DNA of 64,000 bases from Pedobacter antarcticus (GTDB taxonomy: Bacteria; Bacteroidota; Bacteroidia; Sphingobacteriales; Sphingobacteriaceae). The stretch is from NCBI RefSeq assembly GCF_900112985.1, contig NZ_FONS01000002.1, positions 1 through 64,000 of the forward strand, in the 5' to 3' direction. The notes under the pieces are model-generated. The model was not told the origin of the DNA and did no database searches. It was given only the letters and a program-made list of their open reading frames with translations. Positions 16,863 through 26,183 of this stretch are shown one piece after another (the first letter of the stretch is position 1; the number at the start of each line of letters is the position of its first letter). The translations under genes and the position numbers were made by a program.

Positions 16863-19274
16863 TTATTTAATGGTTATATCTTTTTGTAAACGTATATCTG
16901 TGGAAGATGCACCGACCATCAGGTTAAACTCACCTGGCTCCAGTACCCATTGCAGATCCCGGTTGTATAATTTTAAGTCTTCGGCTTCCAATTCAAAACT
17001 GAGGTGCTGTATTTCACCTTCTTTCAACCTTACTTTTTTAAACTTCTTTAACTGAATCGCAGGGCTTACGACTGAACTGATTTTGTCTTTTACATAGAGT
17101 TGTACAACTTCTTCTCCTGCCATCTTTCCTGTGTTTTTTAAAGAGAAATGAATTGTGACACGCATTTGCTCACCTGTTCCTGATACTTCTGCTTTTAGGT
17201 CATCATACCGGAAGTTTGTATAACTAAGTCCATAACCGAAATTATATAATGGCCGTTCGTCTATTTCTACATAACTATGGGCGGCAGGTTTTTTAAAGTT
17301 GTAATATACAGGTAACTGTCCAACTGACTTCGGAACCGAAATGGGTAATCTGCCTGAGGGATTGTAATCTCCGAATAATATATCTGCTATAGCATTCCCT
17401 CCTTCCTGACCGGGATACCATGCATCTAATATGGCATCCACATTTTCGGCAGCCCAGTTGAGATTTAACGGTCTTCCTTTAATTAAAACCAAAATGACTG
17501 GCTTGCCAGTTTTGACTACCTGTTTAAGGAGTTCCATCTGGTTACCAAGCAGGTCCAGAGTGGAACGGTCAAATCCTTCACCGCTTTCCATATCACTGAT
17601 TTCATTTGCCGTTGCCTGCACCTGTGCAGCACCCGTCTGCAAATAGGATGTCTTAAAATCTCTGGCGCTTGATCCGCCAAGCACAACTACAGCTACATCT
17701 GAGGCTTTGGCTAAAGCGACCGCAGCAGCAATTTCCCGTGTACTGGTATCCCTGATCGCACAACCTTTGCTATAGCTTACTGTTGTTCCGGAACCCGCTC
17801 TTGCTTTGATACCCTGTAAAACCGTAATAACTGAATTGCGTTCCTGGGGCGCGGTGTAGTCACCTAGCTGGTTATATATATTATCTGCATTAGGGCCGAT
17901 TACCGCTATCTTTTTATAATTATTATGCAACGGAAGCAGGTTCTTCTGATTTTTAAGCAGGACAATAGATTCTCTTGCCACCTTTCTTGCCAGTGCAATA
18001 TGTTCTGGATTTCTTACTGTCTGTTTTGCTCTTTTAGCATCTACATATGGATTCTCAAATAAACCCATCTCAAATTTAAGCCGCAGAACTCTCGACACTG
18101 CCTGATTAAGTTGCTGAACTGATACTTTTCCATCGTTAACTGCTTTTACCAGAGATTTGCCGTAACCGTAACCACTCAGATCGGCATCTAACCCCGCATT
18201 CATAGCTAGTGCCGCAGCCTCCTCAGCGCTGCCCGCCACCTGATGGTTACTAACCAGACCAGATATACTTCCCAAATCTGAAACGACAAAGCCTTTAAAG
18301 CCCCATTGCTCTTTAAGAATTTCTGTAAGTAATTCATGATTAGCTGAGCATGGAATTCCATCTATAGAATTATATGCTGTCATTACGGATAGAGCCCCTG
18401 CCTTCACCGCAGCTTTAAAAGGGGGCAGATATGATTGGAGTAACTCTCTTTTTCCAACCGCCACGCTTCCTCCGTTATGTCCTCCTTCTGGAACTCCATA
18501 GGCTGTAAAATGTTTTAATGTCGAAATCACATTCACCCCGCTATTGATATTTTTGCCCTGAAAGCCAGTTACCATAGCTTCACCCATCCGGCTGTTCAGT
18601 ACTGGATCTTCACCATAAGTTTCTTCTACTCTTGACCAACGGGGTTCACGGGCAAGATCAAGGACAGGCCCATAACCGATATGTCCGCCTTGCAAACGGG
18701 TCTCCAAAGCTATCGCTGATGCCATTTCTTGGATTAGTTGCGGATTCCAGGTACTTCCCTGCCCGATTGACGTGGGAAAGACCGTTGTTCCTATTGCCAT
18801 ATGCCCATGCGGGCATTCTTCTGCCAGCAAAAGAGGAATACCTAACCGGCTGTGTGTGATTGCATATTTTTGAATTGCATTGGTTGCTTCTGCCGCCAAT
18901 TCCGGGTTTAAGCCAGTAAGTAATGTTTTTTGAGTCCAGGGGTCTGCACGAAGTGTCGCCCAAAGCATGCCTGTAAATTCTTTGGAAACAGCTGCTTTAA
19001 ACTTCTCGCTCACTTTTACCTGTTTGCCTTCTTTAACATACATATCCCAGCCCAGCAGCGTGGATAATTGTCCGGCTTTTTCCTCCACCGTCATCCGGCT
19101 GATCAAATCCTTTACGCGTGCGTCTGTATCAAATGCTGCATTCTTATATATAGGATTTTTTTGTGCTTTGGCAGGTTCAGAGAAAGTCACTATCGCTAAC
19201 AGCACCATTTGCAATGCGTAGATTATCGACGAATAATTAATAATATTAAAACGTTTTAGTGAAGTAAAGGACAT
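16863..19274 (-). CDS. GH3 family beta-glucosidase (BglX-like), secreted
   Basis: An 803-residue exported GH3 enzyme with the three-part BglX architecture: TIM barrel with the nucleophile in GFVVSDLGSISGL, GH3_C sandwich domain (IAVIGPNADN onward), and a C-terminal fibronectin type III-like domain beginning around RPLYNFGYGLSYTNF. The substrate is a beta-linked glucoside or xyloside; specificity is not readable. The N-terminal 37 residues hold a signal peptide ending near EPAKAQ. It is the first gene of a two-gene operon with the GH92 mannosidase. No SusC, SusD or regulator is adjacent, so this is not a standard polysaccharide utilisation locus. Confidence 0.93.
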   Translation of the reverse strand: MSFTSLKRFNIINYSSIIYALQMVLLAIVTFSEPAKAQKNPIYKNAAFDTDARVKDLISRMTVEEKAGQLSTLLGWDMYVKEGKQVKVSEKFKAAVSKEFTGMLWATLRADPWTQKTLLTGLNPELAAEATNAIQKYAITHSRLGIPLLLAEECPHGHMAIGTTVFPTSIGQGSTWNPQLIQEMASAIALETRLQGGHIGYGPVLDLAREPRWSRVEETYGEDPVLNSRMGEAMVTGFQGKNINSGVNVISTLKHFTAYGVPEGGHNGGSVAVGKRELLQSYLPPFKAAVKAGALSVMTAYNSIDGIPCSANHELLTEILKEQWGFKGFVVSDLGSISGLVSNHQVAGSAEEAAALAMNAGLDADLSGYGYGKSLVKAVNDGKVSVQQLNQAVSRVLRLKFEMGLFENPYVDAKRAKQTVRNPEHIALARKVARESIVLLKNQKNLLPLHNNYKKIAVIGPNADNIYNQLGDYTAPQERNSVITVLQGIKARAGSGTTVSYSKGCAIRDTSTREIAAAVALAKASDVAVVVLGGSSARDFKTSYLQTGAAQVQATANEISDMESGEGFDRSTLDLLGNQMELLKQVVKTGKPVILVLIKGRPLNLNWAAENVDAILDAWYPGQEGGNAIADILFGDYNPSGRLPISVPKSVGQLPVYYNFKKPAAHSYVEIDERPLYNFGYGLSYTNFRYDDLKAEVSGTGEQMRVTIHFSLKNTGKMAGEEVVQLYVKDKISSVVSPAIQLKKFKKVRLKEGEIQHLSFELEAEDLKLYNRDLQWVLEPGEFNLMVGASSTDIRLQKDITIK

Positions 19275-19335
19275 ATTCCCGGTCTAATTGCGTTGAAATT
19301 GATTTATACTATTGGTTAGGGCCTAAGATATAAAT

Positions 19336-20526
19336 TTATTGTTTTCCTGCAATAACATCCTGATATATGGCGATCCGGTGGGTCCGTAGCCGGTAAGGTA
19401 ATTTCTCCTTACTATTGCTCAATTGAAACCCAATGTCCTGAGAAGTTTTAACCGGCATATGGCAGTCTATGCAGTTTGCTGCGAGCACAGCTCTGTCTTT
19501 TTCTGGCAGTGTCTCATGTTTGGTATCTTGATGACAGCTAATACATTTCTGAGAATACAAACTGAGATTCATAGTTTTCTTTCCATGGATATCATGGCAG
19601 GAAAGGCAATCGGCTTTACCAATCTGATAACATTTACTGGCTTCCAGCAAGGGTTTCTGCTTACCATGAACATCTGGGTCTTCACCTTGGTAGGTACGGT
19701 ACTGAGGTAATGCCTGCAAGGTATCGCCTGGTTTAAACGCAAAATTGGATTTAAGTGTCTGATGCCCCATTCCGGAATGGCAAACACCACACATGTCTAT
19801 CTTTCTGCTATGGCTCAGCGTTTCATACTTAACCATTGCATAGGCTTTCTTCTCTTCCGGATTTTCCTTATGGAAATTGACGTGCTCGGCGGCAGGTCCG
19901 TGACAGCGTTCGCAGTCTATGCCCGCAATTAATGATCCTTGTATATATTGTTCTTCCTGTGCTTTGAATGTGCCAGCTTTTATAGGGTCTTTTTTGATAT
20001 AAGAGCTATGACATTCCAGGCATTTCGTAATGATGGGACGCCCAAAGTATATCTGTTCCTCTGGGAAACCCGGGCTATTAACCCATAATTTTTCTGCAGG
20101 AAGATAATTAAGCGGCATCTGCATTAACTGATTTCCATACCAGAATGCGAATGTATAGGCATGTGCTCCTGATCCAAAATAAACAGCAGATTTTTCTTCT
20201 TTTTTATTCTCCCCATTAATTAGTGCAATCTGATAAAGTCCATCTGCCCTGTTCTCTACTTTAACTTTCGTCTTCTCATTGAAAATAAATTCCCCCGATG
20301 GTATTTCCAGACTGTCTGCACTACCGGGATTTAATAACCCGGAACTCCTTAAATGCGCATTATGCACATCGCTATGCTGCAGGTCGCCATGACAGCTTAC
20401 ACAGGTTTCGCTGCCTGCATAGGCTGCACCCCTGATGTCTTTGCTTTCAATCTGCGTACACTGAACGATCAGCATGACCAGCGTACCCAACGTAAAGAAT
20501 ATTAAAAGAATGCGTCTTTTGCCCAT
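19336..20526 (-). CDS. Seven-heme c-type cytochrome
   Basis: A 396-residue membrane-anchored multiheme cytochrome. Seven CxxCH heme sites are visible: CVSCH (42-46), CLECH, CERCH, CGVCH, CLSCH, CISCH and CIDCH. The order and the CERCHGPAAEHVNFH segment resemble the cytochrome c554 family of electron carriers. The N-terminal helix (about 5-22) ends in LIVQC; a lipobox with Gln before Cys would be unusual, so it may be an uncleaved anchor or a lipoprotein. No cytochrome maturation or reductase gene is nearby, hence the redox partner is unknown. Gene is monocistronic. Confidence 0.88.
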   Translation of the reverse strand: MGKRRILLIFFTLGTLVMLIVQCTQIESKDIRGAAYAGSETCVSCHGDLQHSDVHNAHLRSSGLLNPGSADSLEIPSGEFIFNEKTKVKVENRADGLYQIALINGENKKEEKSAVYFGSGAHAYTFAFWYGNQLMQMPLNYLPAEKLWVNSPGFPEEQIYFGRPIITKCLECHSSYIKKDPIKAGTFKAQEEQYIQGSLIAGIDCERCHGPAAEHVNFHKENPEEKKAYAMVKYETLSHSRKIDMCGVCHSGMGHQTLKSNFAFKPGDTLQALPQYRTYQGEDPDVHGKQKPLLEASKCYQIGKADCLSCHDIHGKKTMNLSLYSQKCISCHQDTKHETLPEKDRAVLAANCIDCHMPVKTSQDIGFQLSNSKEKLPYRLRTHRIAIYQDVIAGKQ

Positions 20527-20766
20527 TATGGTATCACCAGTCTATATTTGTCATTCCAATGTATGAAAATACATACGATTTACAAAGACGAAAGATCGTG
20601 ACAGTATTTTTAATGAAAGAATTCAATATGATGTGTCACTGATAATAAGCTATGTACAGCAGGTCTGGGAAATTTCTCAGGATTTTAACTTATTGGACAG
20701 CATATTGGGCAGTATATTTGCCATTGAGAGCCTGAATACGTTTAAAAGAATCTTTCAAATTATAAC

Positions 20767-21318
20767 ATGAATACATTAGCTACAAAATCATATCTCAAAC
20801 TTCCTATTTTCAGCCTTCTTATGCTTTGCGTGTTACTGCTAAATTCCTGTGCAGAAACACCTGATAAATTTTTTGGAGTAGCCGTGCTAAATACCAATAT
20901 AGTCACTGATTTCGCAACACCCAGACTGGCTAAACATATTAGTGACACTACTACTGAATATCCTGATATTCCAAGCTCTAAGAAGAATGGAGACGAAGCT
21001 GTCAGTTATCTGGGCAACAAAATACTCTACATGGAAAAAGTGGTTAAAGATATTAAGGGCCTGACTGAAAACAGCTCGACCAAAGAAATCATAAAGGAGT
21101 CGCTTGATCTTTATGCTTATGTTCTCCCGGTTTACAAAAATGAATATATGGCCTATGCAAAACTTTGTGATGCTAAAGGATCGAAGGAAGAAAAGGAAGC
21201 AATGTCCAGAAAAATCGAAGATAAATATGCTGAAACTTTTGAGACTAAATACATTTCGTTGATGGAAAAGGGAAAAGCATATGCTGACAAGCATAACCTA
21301 AATGTGAAATGGGACTAA
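20767..21318 (+). CDS. Lipoprotein of unknown function
   Basis: A 183-residue protein with a signal peptide and lipobox LLNSC (Cys28), so a periplasmic lipoprotein. The mature part is mainly helical and charged, with no motif I recognise; it is rich in K, E and Y, and helices such as KKNGDEAVSYLGNKILYMEKVVKDI suggest a small bundle. It is divergent from the cytochrome gene (240 bases between starts) and its last 21 bases overlap the convergent acetyltransferase gene. Confidence 0.75.
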   Translation: MNTLATKSYLKLPIFSLLMLCVLLLNSCAETPDKFFGVAVLNTNIVTDFATPRLAKHISDTTTEYPDIPSSKKNGDEAVSYLGNKILYMEKVVKDIKGLTENSSTKEIIKESLDLYAYVLPVYKNEYMAYAKLCDAKGSKEEKEAMSRKIEDKYAETFETKYISLMEKGKAYADKHNLNVKWD

Positions 21319-21765
21319 CGTTTCTTTTTCTCCACGGTAAAGCATAACAAGCTCCATTTCGCCGGTATTTTCTTCTAATTTCTGCATAACAGGCAGGAAA
21401 CCATTCTTGGTATAAAATGCAATTGCTTTTTTGTTTTTTACATACACGCCAAGATCTAATTCCCGGTATCTGCTTTTCGCGAAATCAAGCAGCACGGTTC
21501 CTATTCCCTGCCGATGAAAACCTGGAGAGACGAAAACTGCAGCCACATAATTGTCAATCATAGAAATGAAGCCTAGTATATCAAGCGTTTGCTGGTCTTC
21601 ATATACATAGGTTTGACTAGAGGGCAAATAAATTGTCCGCATTTCTTCTACATGTTCATCCCAATAGGAGGCTGGTATAAAATGATGTGCGACCTTAGAG
21701 GCTTCCAGCCATATGGACACAATTCTGTCTTCATGCTCTGGTCTTGATTTAACAATTCGTCTCAT
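21298..21765 (-). CDS. GNAT family N-acetyltransferase
   Basis: A 155-residue single-domain acetyltransferase with the acetyl-CoA motif RQGIGT (85-90) following the strand AAVFVSPGFH, and the C-terminal FYTKNGF motif. The overall form is like the YjaB/YhhY group; the acceptor is unknown. It begins 20 bases past the DeoR regulator gene and probably ends the MFS-deoR-GNAT transcript. Its 3' end overlaps the convergent lipoprotein gene by 21 bases. Confidence 0.88.
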   Translation of the reverse strand: MRRIVKSRPEHEDRIVSIWLEASKVAHHFIPASYWDEHVEEMRTIYLPSSQTYVYEDQQTLDILGFISMIDNYVAAVFVSPGFHRQGIGTVLLDFAKSRYRELDLGVYVKNKKAIAFYTKNGFLPVMQKLEENTGEMELVMLYRGEKETLVPFHI

Positions 21766-21785
21766 AGGTTAAATAAAATACTACG

Positions 21786-22535
21786 TTAAATGAGCCGGAT
21801 ACCCAGACTCCTGTACGAATCAAGTAGATCACTGTCGCTAGGCAGGTCAGTAATCAACACATTGACCTGCGCAAGGTCGCAAACTCTAAAAGGTTCAGTC
21901 GTACTCAATTTTTCTACATTGCCTAACACAATTATTTTTTTGGCATTACTAATCATTGCACGTTTAATACTGGCTTCTTCATTGAATACTGAAGTAACTC
22001 CCAATTCGTGATGCAAGGCACAAGCACCCATGAAATAACAGTCTGCAATATACTCCCTGGCTTCATCAATTGTACGCAGACCCGAATTGGTTTGGGTGTC
22101 CCTATTATATTTCCCACCTAACACAATGACCTCTATATTGTTAAAATTAGATAAGATGGGTATCAGTGCCATATTATTGGTAATTACCCTCAAATTAGAA
22201 TCCAACGGTAAACTGGCGGCAATTGCACATACCGTGGTACCACCGTCCATAAATATTGTCTGTCCGTTTTTAATGAATTGTCTCGCCTTTAATGCAATTG
22301 CTTCTTTTCCTTCCGACAGATGCGAAGACCGGTCCTGAAAACTGAGCGGATTTTTCGCAAGAGTGATTGCCCCTCCACGTACTTTCGACAGCAAGCCATT
22401 TTGGTATAAAGCATCAATATCCCTGCGGATAGTATCTTCTGATACATGCAGCTCTCCGGCCAGCTGATCATAACTTACTTTATTTTCTTTCTTTAATAAG
22501 TTGATGATATGATCAAAGCGTTCTTCTTTCAGCAT
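21786..22535 (-). CDS. DeoR family transcriptional regulator
   Basis: A 249-residue repressor-type regulator. The N-terminal winged helix (residues 1-57, with LHVSEDTIRRDIDAL and the KVRGGAI wing) is the DeoR signature. The C-terminal sugar-phosphate-sensing domain has MDGGTTVCAIA near residue 95, NNMALIPIL, LGGKYNR and the TSVFNEEASIKRAMI segment. These regulators are released by a phosphorylated sugar. It lies between the MFS transporter and GNAT genes; the likely target is its own operon, where an inverted repeat sits at the promoter. Confidence 0.93.
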   Translation of the reverse strand: MLKEERFDHIINLLKKENKVSYDQLAGELHVSEDTIRRDIDALYQNGLLSKVRGGAITLAKNPLSFQDRSSHLSEGKEAIALKARQFIKNGQTIFMDGGTTVCAIAASLPLDSNLRVITNNMALIPILSNFNNIEVIVLGGKYNRDTQTNSGLRTIDEAREYIADCYFMGACALHHELGVTSVFNEEASIKRAMISNAKKIIVLGNVEKLSTTEPFRVCDLAQVNVLITDLPSDSDLLDSYRSLGIRLI

Positions 22536-22566
22536 TTTATTTAATGACTACCCGTTAAAATTGACA

Positions 22567-23736
22567 TCAGACTGTTTTCTTAAAGGTATACGCCAAAGCT
22601 ACTATTAAAAATAATGATCCGGTGAAACCGAGTGCAGCAGGCAAAGAGAACCAGTGCGCGATAAAGCCTAATAATGCTGGTCCCGCGAGTTGTCCTGCAT
22701 AACCTATGGTGGTAATAGCAGGAATAGAGACTGAAGCTGGAATATTCTTTAATCTGCCGGCTTCACTGAAGAATACGGGAACAATATTAGCTGCGCCCAG
22801 GCCCAACAGTATAAATCCAAATAAAGATGCTGCCGCCCATGGAGTAAATACTACAATTAAAAGTCCCATAGCAGCAATTAAACTACCGCCAACTACGACA
22901 ACCCTACCGCTTAACCGGGAAACAATTCCGTCACCAAATAAACGCATGGTAGCCATTGCTACTGAAAAAGCAGCATATCCCATTCCAGCAAGCTCTTCTT
23001 CCACACCCCGGTTCTCGTGCAAAAAGACAGCACTCCAGTCCAGCATAGCTCCTTCTGATAAAAAGACGAAAAAGCACATCATACCTAAAAACAAAACACT
23101 CTTTTTTAACCAGGGATGTGCATTGTTTTGCGCAGGAACAATATCAGAAGACTGCTCCTGCCCGATCCGCATTTGCGTAGTATGATCCAGAAATGAGGTA
23201 TAAAAACGGGAGACGATGAGTACGAGCAAAACAGAAATGCTTAAAGCAGTAGCTATGGGTGTAAGCCCCATTTTAATTAAAAAACCCAAACCTAATGCGC
23301 CAAATAATCCGCCTGTACTAAAAAGACCATGAAATGAAGACATAATTGGCTTCCCATAGATATGTTCGACTTGTACTGCATGTGAGTTCATCGCGACGTC
23401 TACGGTACCGATCGCAGAACCAAAGATAAACAGACAAATAGCCATAGTCCATACGGTATTCATGAATAACAATAATGGCAGCATAACTGCTATCACAAGT
23501 GTGGCAATAAGAATTACTATTCTGTTTCCGTATTTATGGCCAAGATAACCGCTAATAGGCATCATTGTAATCGCGCCTCCGCCTAATAGCAGCAGCAGCA
23601 GCCCCAGACTGGCATCATTTAACTGGAGCCTCTCTTTCGCAAATGGAACCATAGGCGCCCAGCTGGAGATTCCTAATCCGCAAACCAGGAATATACTTCT
23701 GGTCGCATTTTTTGCTTTGGTTATCATTTCCAACAT
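22567..23736 (-). CDS. MFS transporter, YbjJ-like
   Basis: A 389-residue twelve-helix major facilitator. The GYLGHKYGNR loop between helices 2 and 3 is the MFS motif A. DVAMNSHAVQVE and SSFHGLFSTGGLFGALG are typical of the YbjJ/fucose-permease-like subgroup, which suggests a sugar or small metabolite; direction of transport is not known. It is the first gene of an operon with a DeoR regulator 31 bases downstream. Confidence 0.88.
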   Translation of the reverse strand: MLEMITKAKNATRSIFLVCGLGISSWAPMVPFAKERLQLNDASLGLLLLLLGGGAITMMPISGYLGHKYGNRIVILIATLVIAVMLPLLLFMNTVWTMAICLFIFGSAIGTVDVAMNSHAVQVEHIYGKPIMSSFHGLFSTGGLFGALGLGFLIKMGLTPIATALSISVLLVLIVSRFYTSFLDHTTQMRIGQEQSSDIVPAQNNAHPWLKKSVLFLGMMCFFVFLSEGAMLDWSAVFLHENRGVEEELAGMGYAAFSVAMATMRLFGDGIVSRLSGRVVVVGGSLIAAMGLLIVVFTPWAAASLFGFILLGLGAANIVPVFFSEAGRLKNIPASVSIPAITTIGYAGQLAGPALLGFIAHWFSLPAALGFTGSLFLIVALAYTFKKTV

Positions 23737-23757
23737 TATTCATTATTTATTTGATAG

Positions 23758-23789
23758 TGCAAAGTAATACAAAATTGCATAACTTTGCA
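23758..23789. promoter_or_regulatory. Inverted repeat upstream of the MFS-deoR operon, possible operator
   Basis: TGCAAAGTAAT (23758-23768) and ATAACTTTGCA (23779-23789) form an inverted repeat with one mismatch around a 10-base spacer, centred about 37 bases before the MFS start codon. The left arm contains a TACTTTG sequence on the minus strand that resembles the -7 element, so a bound regulator would block transcription. Binding by the DeoR protein encoded here is inference. Confidence 0.45.
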
Positions 23790-23871
23790 TAAAAGTTTTA
23801 ATATAAGATCAATTACACTGCTAATTTTCAGGAATCTGGTTGATTGAAAACCTATACGTCTTATTTAAAAT

Positions 23872-23906
23872 AAAAAAGCGCCTTAAGTATAAACTTAAGA
23901 CGCTTT
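23872..23906 (-). terminator. Intrinsic terminator of the glycosyltransferase gene
   Basis: Minus strand AAAGCGTCTTAAG, short loop, CTTAAGGCGCTTTTTT: a 13-base stem with one G-T pair and a T-tract, 21 bases past the stop codon. Confidence 0.88.
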
Positions 23907-23926
23907 ATGGTTTAGGGTAACTGGTA

Positions 23927-25414
23927 CTAGTTTTTGTCGGCCAGACCACGTGTAAGCCATCCGCTTTTTCCTGCTGTTGCAATAGCGTATGGTGTAATCC
24001 AGAACAGTGCAAATGCATAGAAAATACTGTAGGGATATGCCCAGAACGATTCGGAGATACCATGCTTTTTGGCATAAAAGAACATTTGTATACTCGAAAA
24101 GATAAGGATACTTAACAGAGTTGCACTAATAAACAACACTGGCTGTGTGATTACTAAAAATGCCATCAATAAAGTAAAAGGGAAGGCCATCAGCACGTTC
24201 AACCATTGAACCATTAATAATATTCTGGTTCCCGCAGTTGATTCTTTACGAAACTTTGTAAAAGCAAATTTGCTCATCATAATATTCTCGCGAACATTGC
24301 TTCGTTCCCATCTGATAAACATTTTATACAAGCTTTTATATTTTTCAGGAATATTAGTTAATACTAATGCATTTCTCTGGAATAAAACATGGTAACCTTG
24401 TTTCAGAATCATATTGGTCATTGCACGATCTTCACCAATGTCGGTCGGTTTTCCCATAAATGTCTGATTCATCCACTCTTCTAAACAAGCTAAAACTGCA
24501 TCTTTTTTATAAGCTGCCAAGGCGCCTGGTGTACAAAAAACACTTCCAATTGCACTTTGCGCGGAGCGTACAAACTCAAAACTGAAAACAAAACTTACAT
24601 TCAGCATTCTTGGAATCATAGCTGATTTATCATTCAGCACACGAACGTTTCCTGCCACTGCGCCACATCTTTCATTGGTCACAAACGGACTAACCAGATT
24701 ACGCATAGTATCTTTTTTAACAATCGAATCGCTGTCTACAGTAACAAAAACATCGCCTGCTGCCATTTTAAAGCCACGGTGTAAAGCGTGTCTTTTTCCC
24801 ATATTCTTAGGTTGTTGGTAAATCGAAAGGCGGTCTCCTAAATGAGCTTTCGCTTTTTTCATCCAGTACCATGTATCGTCCTGGCTACCATCATCTATAG
24901 AGATAATTTGAATCTTCTGCTCTGGATAATCACTCGCAGCCAGACTAAGTAGTGTTTCCCAAACTAATTTTCCTTCATTATAAGCCGGCACAATAACAGT
25001 AACCGAAGGAAGCTTGTCATCCGTAACAGATTTAACTGGTTTATAACGCAGATAAAGGAAGACCATATAAAGTATAAAGGAAACTTGTACGGAAAGCAAC
25101 ACGATACCGGTAATTATCAGTGCAGTTCCCCACATCGTTTCCATTCTTGCTAAATGGATCTGCTCAAATTGTGGCTGTAACTTATAAACTAAGAAAGCAC
25201 CCCCCAGTAACATTAAAAATGCACTAATCAGAATTGTATAATTCAAGGGTGTTAAAGTTGCTTTTTTGATTTGACTAATGATACTCTTGTCCCGAACCAA
25301 TTTTTCCTGTACATTTAATGTAGCTACTGACTCCGATGCATCTATTAATCTCGTTCTGTCGTCTGTTATATTCATCATTTGGAATGGCATATAAATTTTT
25401 TTATATTTTGCCAT
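23927..25414 (-). CDS. Processive family 2 glycosyltransferase (hyaluronan-synthase-like)
   Basis: A 495-residue integral membrane glycosyltransferase. Two N-terminal helices (about 50-75 and 93-120) precede a GT2 domain with TVIVPAYNEG, ISIDDGSQDDT, the DxD motif in VTVDSDSIVKKD and GEDRAMT holding the catalytic acid. RWERSNVREN matches the Q/RxxRW acceptor site region. Three or more C-terminal helices close the protein. The order is that of NodC and hyaluronan or poly-GlcNAc synthases, so it likely makes and exports a beta-linked polysaccharide. No c-di-GMP or deacetylase partner gene is adjacent. The first Met (25414) is used; 25390 and 25378 are alternatives. Confidence 0.87.
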   Translation of the reverse strand: MAKYKKIYMPFQMMNITDDRTRLIDASESVATLNVQEKLVRDKSIISQIKKATLTPLNYTILISAFLMLLGGAFLVYKLQPQFEQIHLARMETMWGTALIITGIVLLSVQVSFILYMVFLYLRYKPVKSVTDDKLPSVTVIVPAYNEGKLVWETLLSLAASDYPEQKIQIISIDDGSQDDTWYWMKKAKAHLGDRLSIYQQPKNMGKRHALHRGFKMAAGDVFVTVDSDSIVKKDTMRNLVSPFVTNERCGAVAGNVRVLNDKSAMIPRMLNVSFVFSFEFVRSAQSAIGSVFCTPGALAAYKKDAVLACLEEWMNQTFMGKPTDIGEDRAMTNMILKQGYHVLFQRNALVLTNIPEKYKSLYKMFIRWERSNVRENIMMSKFAFTKFRKESTAGTRILLMVQWLNVLMAFPFTLLMAFLVITQPVLFISATLLSILIFSSIQMFFYAKKHGISESFWAYPYSIFYAFALFWITPYAIATAGKSGWLTRGLADKN

Positions 25415-25543
25415 AGTCCAACTATTATGCCGTGCCGTTTTAAGGCCAAAAACAAGCTATTTGGCGAAAAATAGCATAAAAAAGTGTGGAACTTAGCAAC
25501 AATGTGTTGCGTTAGGGTTCCTACTCAGGCTTGTTTAGCTCAT

Positions 25544-25579
25544 AAAAAAACCTGTGCCTTTAGGTTAAGACACAGGTTC
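25544..25579 (-). terminator. Intrinsic terminator of the small lipoprotein gene
   Basis: Minus strand AACCTGTGTC and a matching GGCACAGGTTTTTTT form a hairpin with T-tract, 20 bases past the stop codon at 25599. Confidence 0.85.
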
Positions 25580-25598
25580 TGATTACCAAATTTAAATT

Positions 25599-26018
25599 TT
25601 ATTGGAAAATATATATGGCAGCTCCGGTAATGACGGACGTACCCGCATAATTTTGGGTGGTTACAACTTTACCATCTACCAGGATTTCGGCTTTCACTTC
25701 TCCGGAACCTAAAGCATTTATACTGATTGCTAGGTTGTCGGTAAAGTTCACCGTTCTTTTAAATTTCACAGAGTACGGAAGGGTAACTTTATCTACCAGC
25801 GTATTTCCTCCTGTTGAATTGTGATAAATTACATCTCCGGAAGTTATTCCACGTACAGAAGTTAGACGATATTCTACCTCCACCTCTTTTGGATAAGAAT
25901 TGCCACCTTGCGGGTTGTTGTCTTTGTCTTTAGAGCATGAGCTCGACAACACAAGGAGTAACAGACATGGTGCCGCTATAAATTTTAACCACTGGATCTT
26001 TTGTTTTAACTTTTTCAT
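25599..26018 (-). CDS. Small lipoprotein with an MmpS-like beta-sandwich
   Basis: A 139-residue lipoprotein; the lipobox is LSSSC (Cys28). The mature part reads YRLTSVRGITSGDVIYHN, VDKVTLPYSVKF, ISINALGSGEVKAEILVDG and KVVTTQN, a strand pattern (Y-x-V, I-x-Y, x-LP, A-I-x-V-DGK-V) like the mycobacterial MmpS transport-accessory fold, which occurs in Bacteroidota as small lipoproteins. Function here is not known. A longer frame opens at 26066, but the ATG at 26018 gives the positively charged MKKLKQK start of a signal peptide. It has its own terminator and is divergent from the histidine kinase gene. Confidence 0.75.
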   Translation of the reverse strand: MKKLKQKIQWLKFIAAPCLLLLVLSSSCSKDKDNNPQGGNSYPKEVEVEYRLTSVRGITSGDVIYHNSTGGNTLVDKVTLPYSVKFKRTVNFTDNLAISINALGSGEVKAEILVDGKVVTTQNYAGTSVITGAAIYIFQ

Positions 26019-26183
26019 AGGTTGGTTTGATTTAAATGAGTTAATACTTAATATAACTAACGGCAAAATTATCGGGAATTACCAGTTGCTGCAATACGTG
26101 TATTTGAGATAAAATATATACTGGTTTTCCAGTATTTTTGGGGATTTTTCTCCATTATTCTGATTAATTATTATTTTACCTGG

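Noticed and set aside
14537..19274. Polysaccharide utilisation locus
   Set aside because: No SusC, SusD, or sensor-regulator lies beside the two glycosidase genes.
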